Origin: Selenomonas sp. AE3005
GTDB taxonomy: Bacteria; Bacillota; Negativicutes; Selenomonadales; Selenomonadaceae
NCBI RefSeq assembly: GCF_000686945.1
Contig: NZ_JMME01000002.1
Location: 234,111 to 298,110 of the forward strand
DNA length: 64,000 bases
Direction of reading: 5' to 3'
Below, piece after piece: positions 63,493 to 64,000 of this stretch; position 1 is the first letter of the stretch; each line of letters starts with the position of its first letter. Below the pieces are notes generated by a model. It was not told the DNA's origin, made no database searches, and worked only from the letters and a program-made list of their open reading frames with translations. Both the position numbers and the translations under genes were made by a program.

Positions 63493-63528
63493 AAAAGGTC
63501 CGTTGAATTTCTCAACGGACCTTTTGTT
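63493..63528 (+). terminator. Terminator next to foldback repeat copy 3
   Basis: AAAAGGTCCGTTGA (63493-63506) and TCAACGGACCTTTT (63512-63525) form a perfect 14-base stem. The repeat starts five bases later. Confidence 0.9.
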
Positions 63529-63530
63529 GT

Positions 63531-64000
63531 AAATTGCAGTTTGATGGTTAACGAGTTCTTAAAAGCATCCCGTTCATACGTGCATGGGGTTCACGGGGGA
63601 GTAATTTTTCTGCCTCCGCTAAACGACACACCTCGGTAAATACTCTTGTCCAGTTACCTGCGCCGGGCGGGCCAACGGCGCTCCTTTCAGCGTAGTTGCT
63701 TAGCGATTGACTACAGTGTGCCGGCCTTCGCTGCGCTCAGGCAGTCGCTCCCCGCATAAAAATCACTCCCCCGTTCGCCCCCAGCTAAGGTATTTACAAT
63801 TGCTACGAACCCGTTGCTCCCGTTACAAGAACATCGATGTACTTGTTCCCTGTCACTGCGAAATAATTCTTTTAAACGGACGACTCTTAGGGCGGAGGTG
63901 GTGATGCTTTTCGCAGTGGAACGACTGTCCGAACGCAGTGAGGACTGGCCCACAAACAACAGTCCCTGGACACTGTGCTGAACAATCGCGCCGACTGCTT
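63531..64000 (+). repeat. 608-bp foldback repeat, copy 3 (cut by window end)
   Basis: The first 470 bases match copy 1 in the same orientation with scattered substitutions, from AAATTGCAGTTTGATGG onward. The right end lies outside the window. The AACATCGATGT palindrome centre is kept, with one flanking change. Confidence 0.88.

Noticed and set aside
1..64000. CRISPR array, tRNA or rRNA genes
   Set aside because: No regularly spaced short repeats and no cloverleaf or rRNA sequences were seen when reading both strands.

Overview
The window looks like the chromosome of a diderm Firmicute of the Negativicutes, most likely Selenomonadaceae (Selenomonas/Mitsuokella-like). Signs of an outer membrane (a TolC channel, HlyD-type adaptors, an MBOAT/DHHW O-acylation pair) occur beside Firmicute-style genes (rubrerythrin, SpoIIE-type phosphatase plus STAS protein, strong GGAGG ribosome binding sites). 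The assignment is inference from gene content; there is no rRNA or tRNA here to confirm it.

Region 1 (1-11124) is an AT-rich accessory block. It holds a zinc-ribbon GTPase with a GAP1-like partner and two small membrane proteins, then two large paralogous proteins (PcfJ-like domain, Sel1-like tail) flanking a four-helix membrane protein. It resembles predicted nucleotide-dependent conflict systems. Region 2 (11125-12135) is non-coding but strongly structured: a long hairpin, a compact multi-stem RNA candidate, a terminator and an attenuator-type leader. Region 3 (12136-22376) is a chimeric, tandemly duplicated 1-deoxyxylulose-5-phosphate-synthase-like pseudogene. Its last 40 codons were separated from the rest by a 7.7-kb Tn554-like element carrying three tyrosine recombinases, a TnpC-like protein and an MmeI-like restriction-modification enzyme.

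Region 4 (22.4-31.5 kb) is a redox/stress neighbourhood (NTF2-like protein, flavodoxin, MFS permease, carboxymuconolactone decarboxylase-cupin, MBL hydrolase, Ogt, CocE-like hydrolase, C_GCAxxG_C_C protein) interspersed with gene remnants (SDR, EamA, aldo/keto reductase, transporter). Two promoters have 19-bp MerR-type spacers over near-identical operators. Region 5 (32.2-36.7 kb) has an OmpR-type two-component system, glutathione peroxidase, rubrerythrin and manA. The same 11-bp direct repeat precedes the two-component operon and the peroxidase gene. An IS150-like element sits inside a palindrome after manA.

Region 6 (38.6-42.6 kb) has an AlaX editing protein and a minus-strand MBOAT-DHHW pair. 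Region 7 (42.8-55.2 kb) is a complete NHLP-type export operon (two HlyD adaptors, two ABC transporters, one with a C39 peptidase, and TolC) followed by a sigma factor and a 71-residue leader-like peptide; then come a SpoIIE-type phosphatase and a STAS protein. Region 8 (55.3-63.5 kb) has an L-lactate dehydrogenase-like enzyme, a methyltransferase, and an operon of two BMP-type binding proteins, a hybrid histidine kinase and a double-receiver protein.

Three copies of a 608-bp, terminal-inverted-repeat-bounded, non-coding foldback element (31.5, 56.3 and 63.5 kb) each lie within about ten bases of an intrinsic terminator stem. This element, the GTPase block, the exporter/sigma/peptide operon and the structured RNA candidate at 11.6 kb are the parts most likely to be undescribed.
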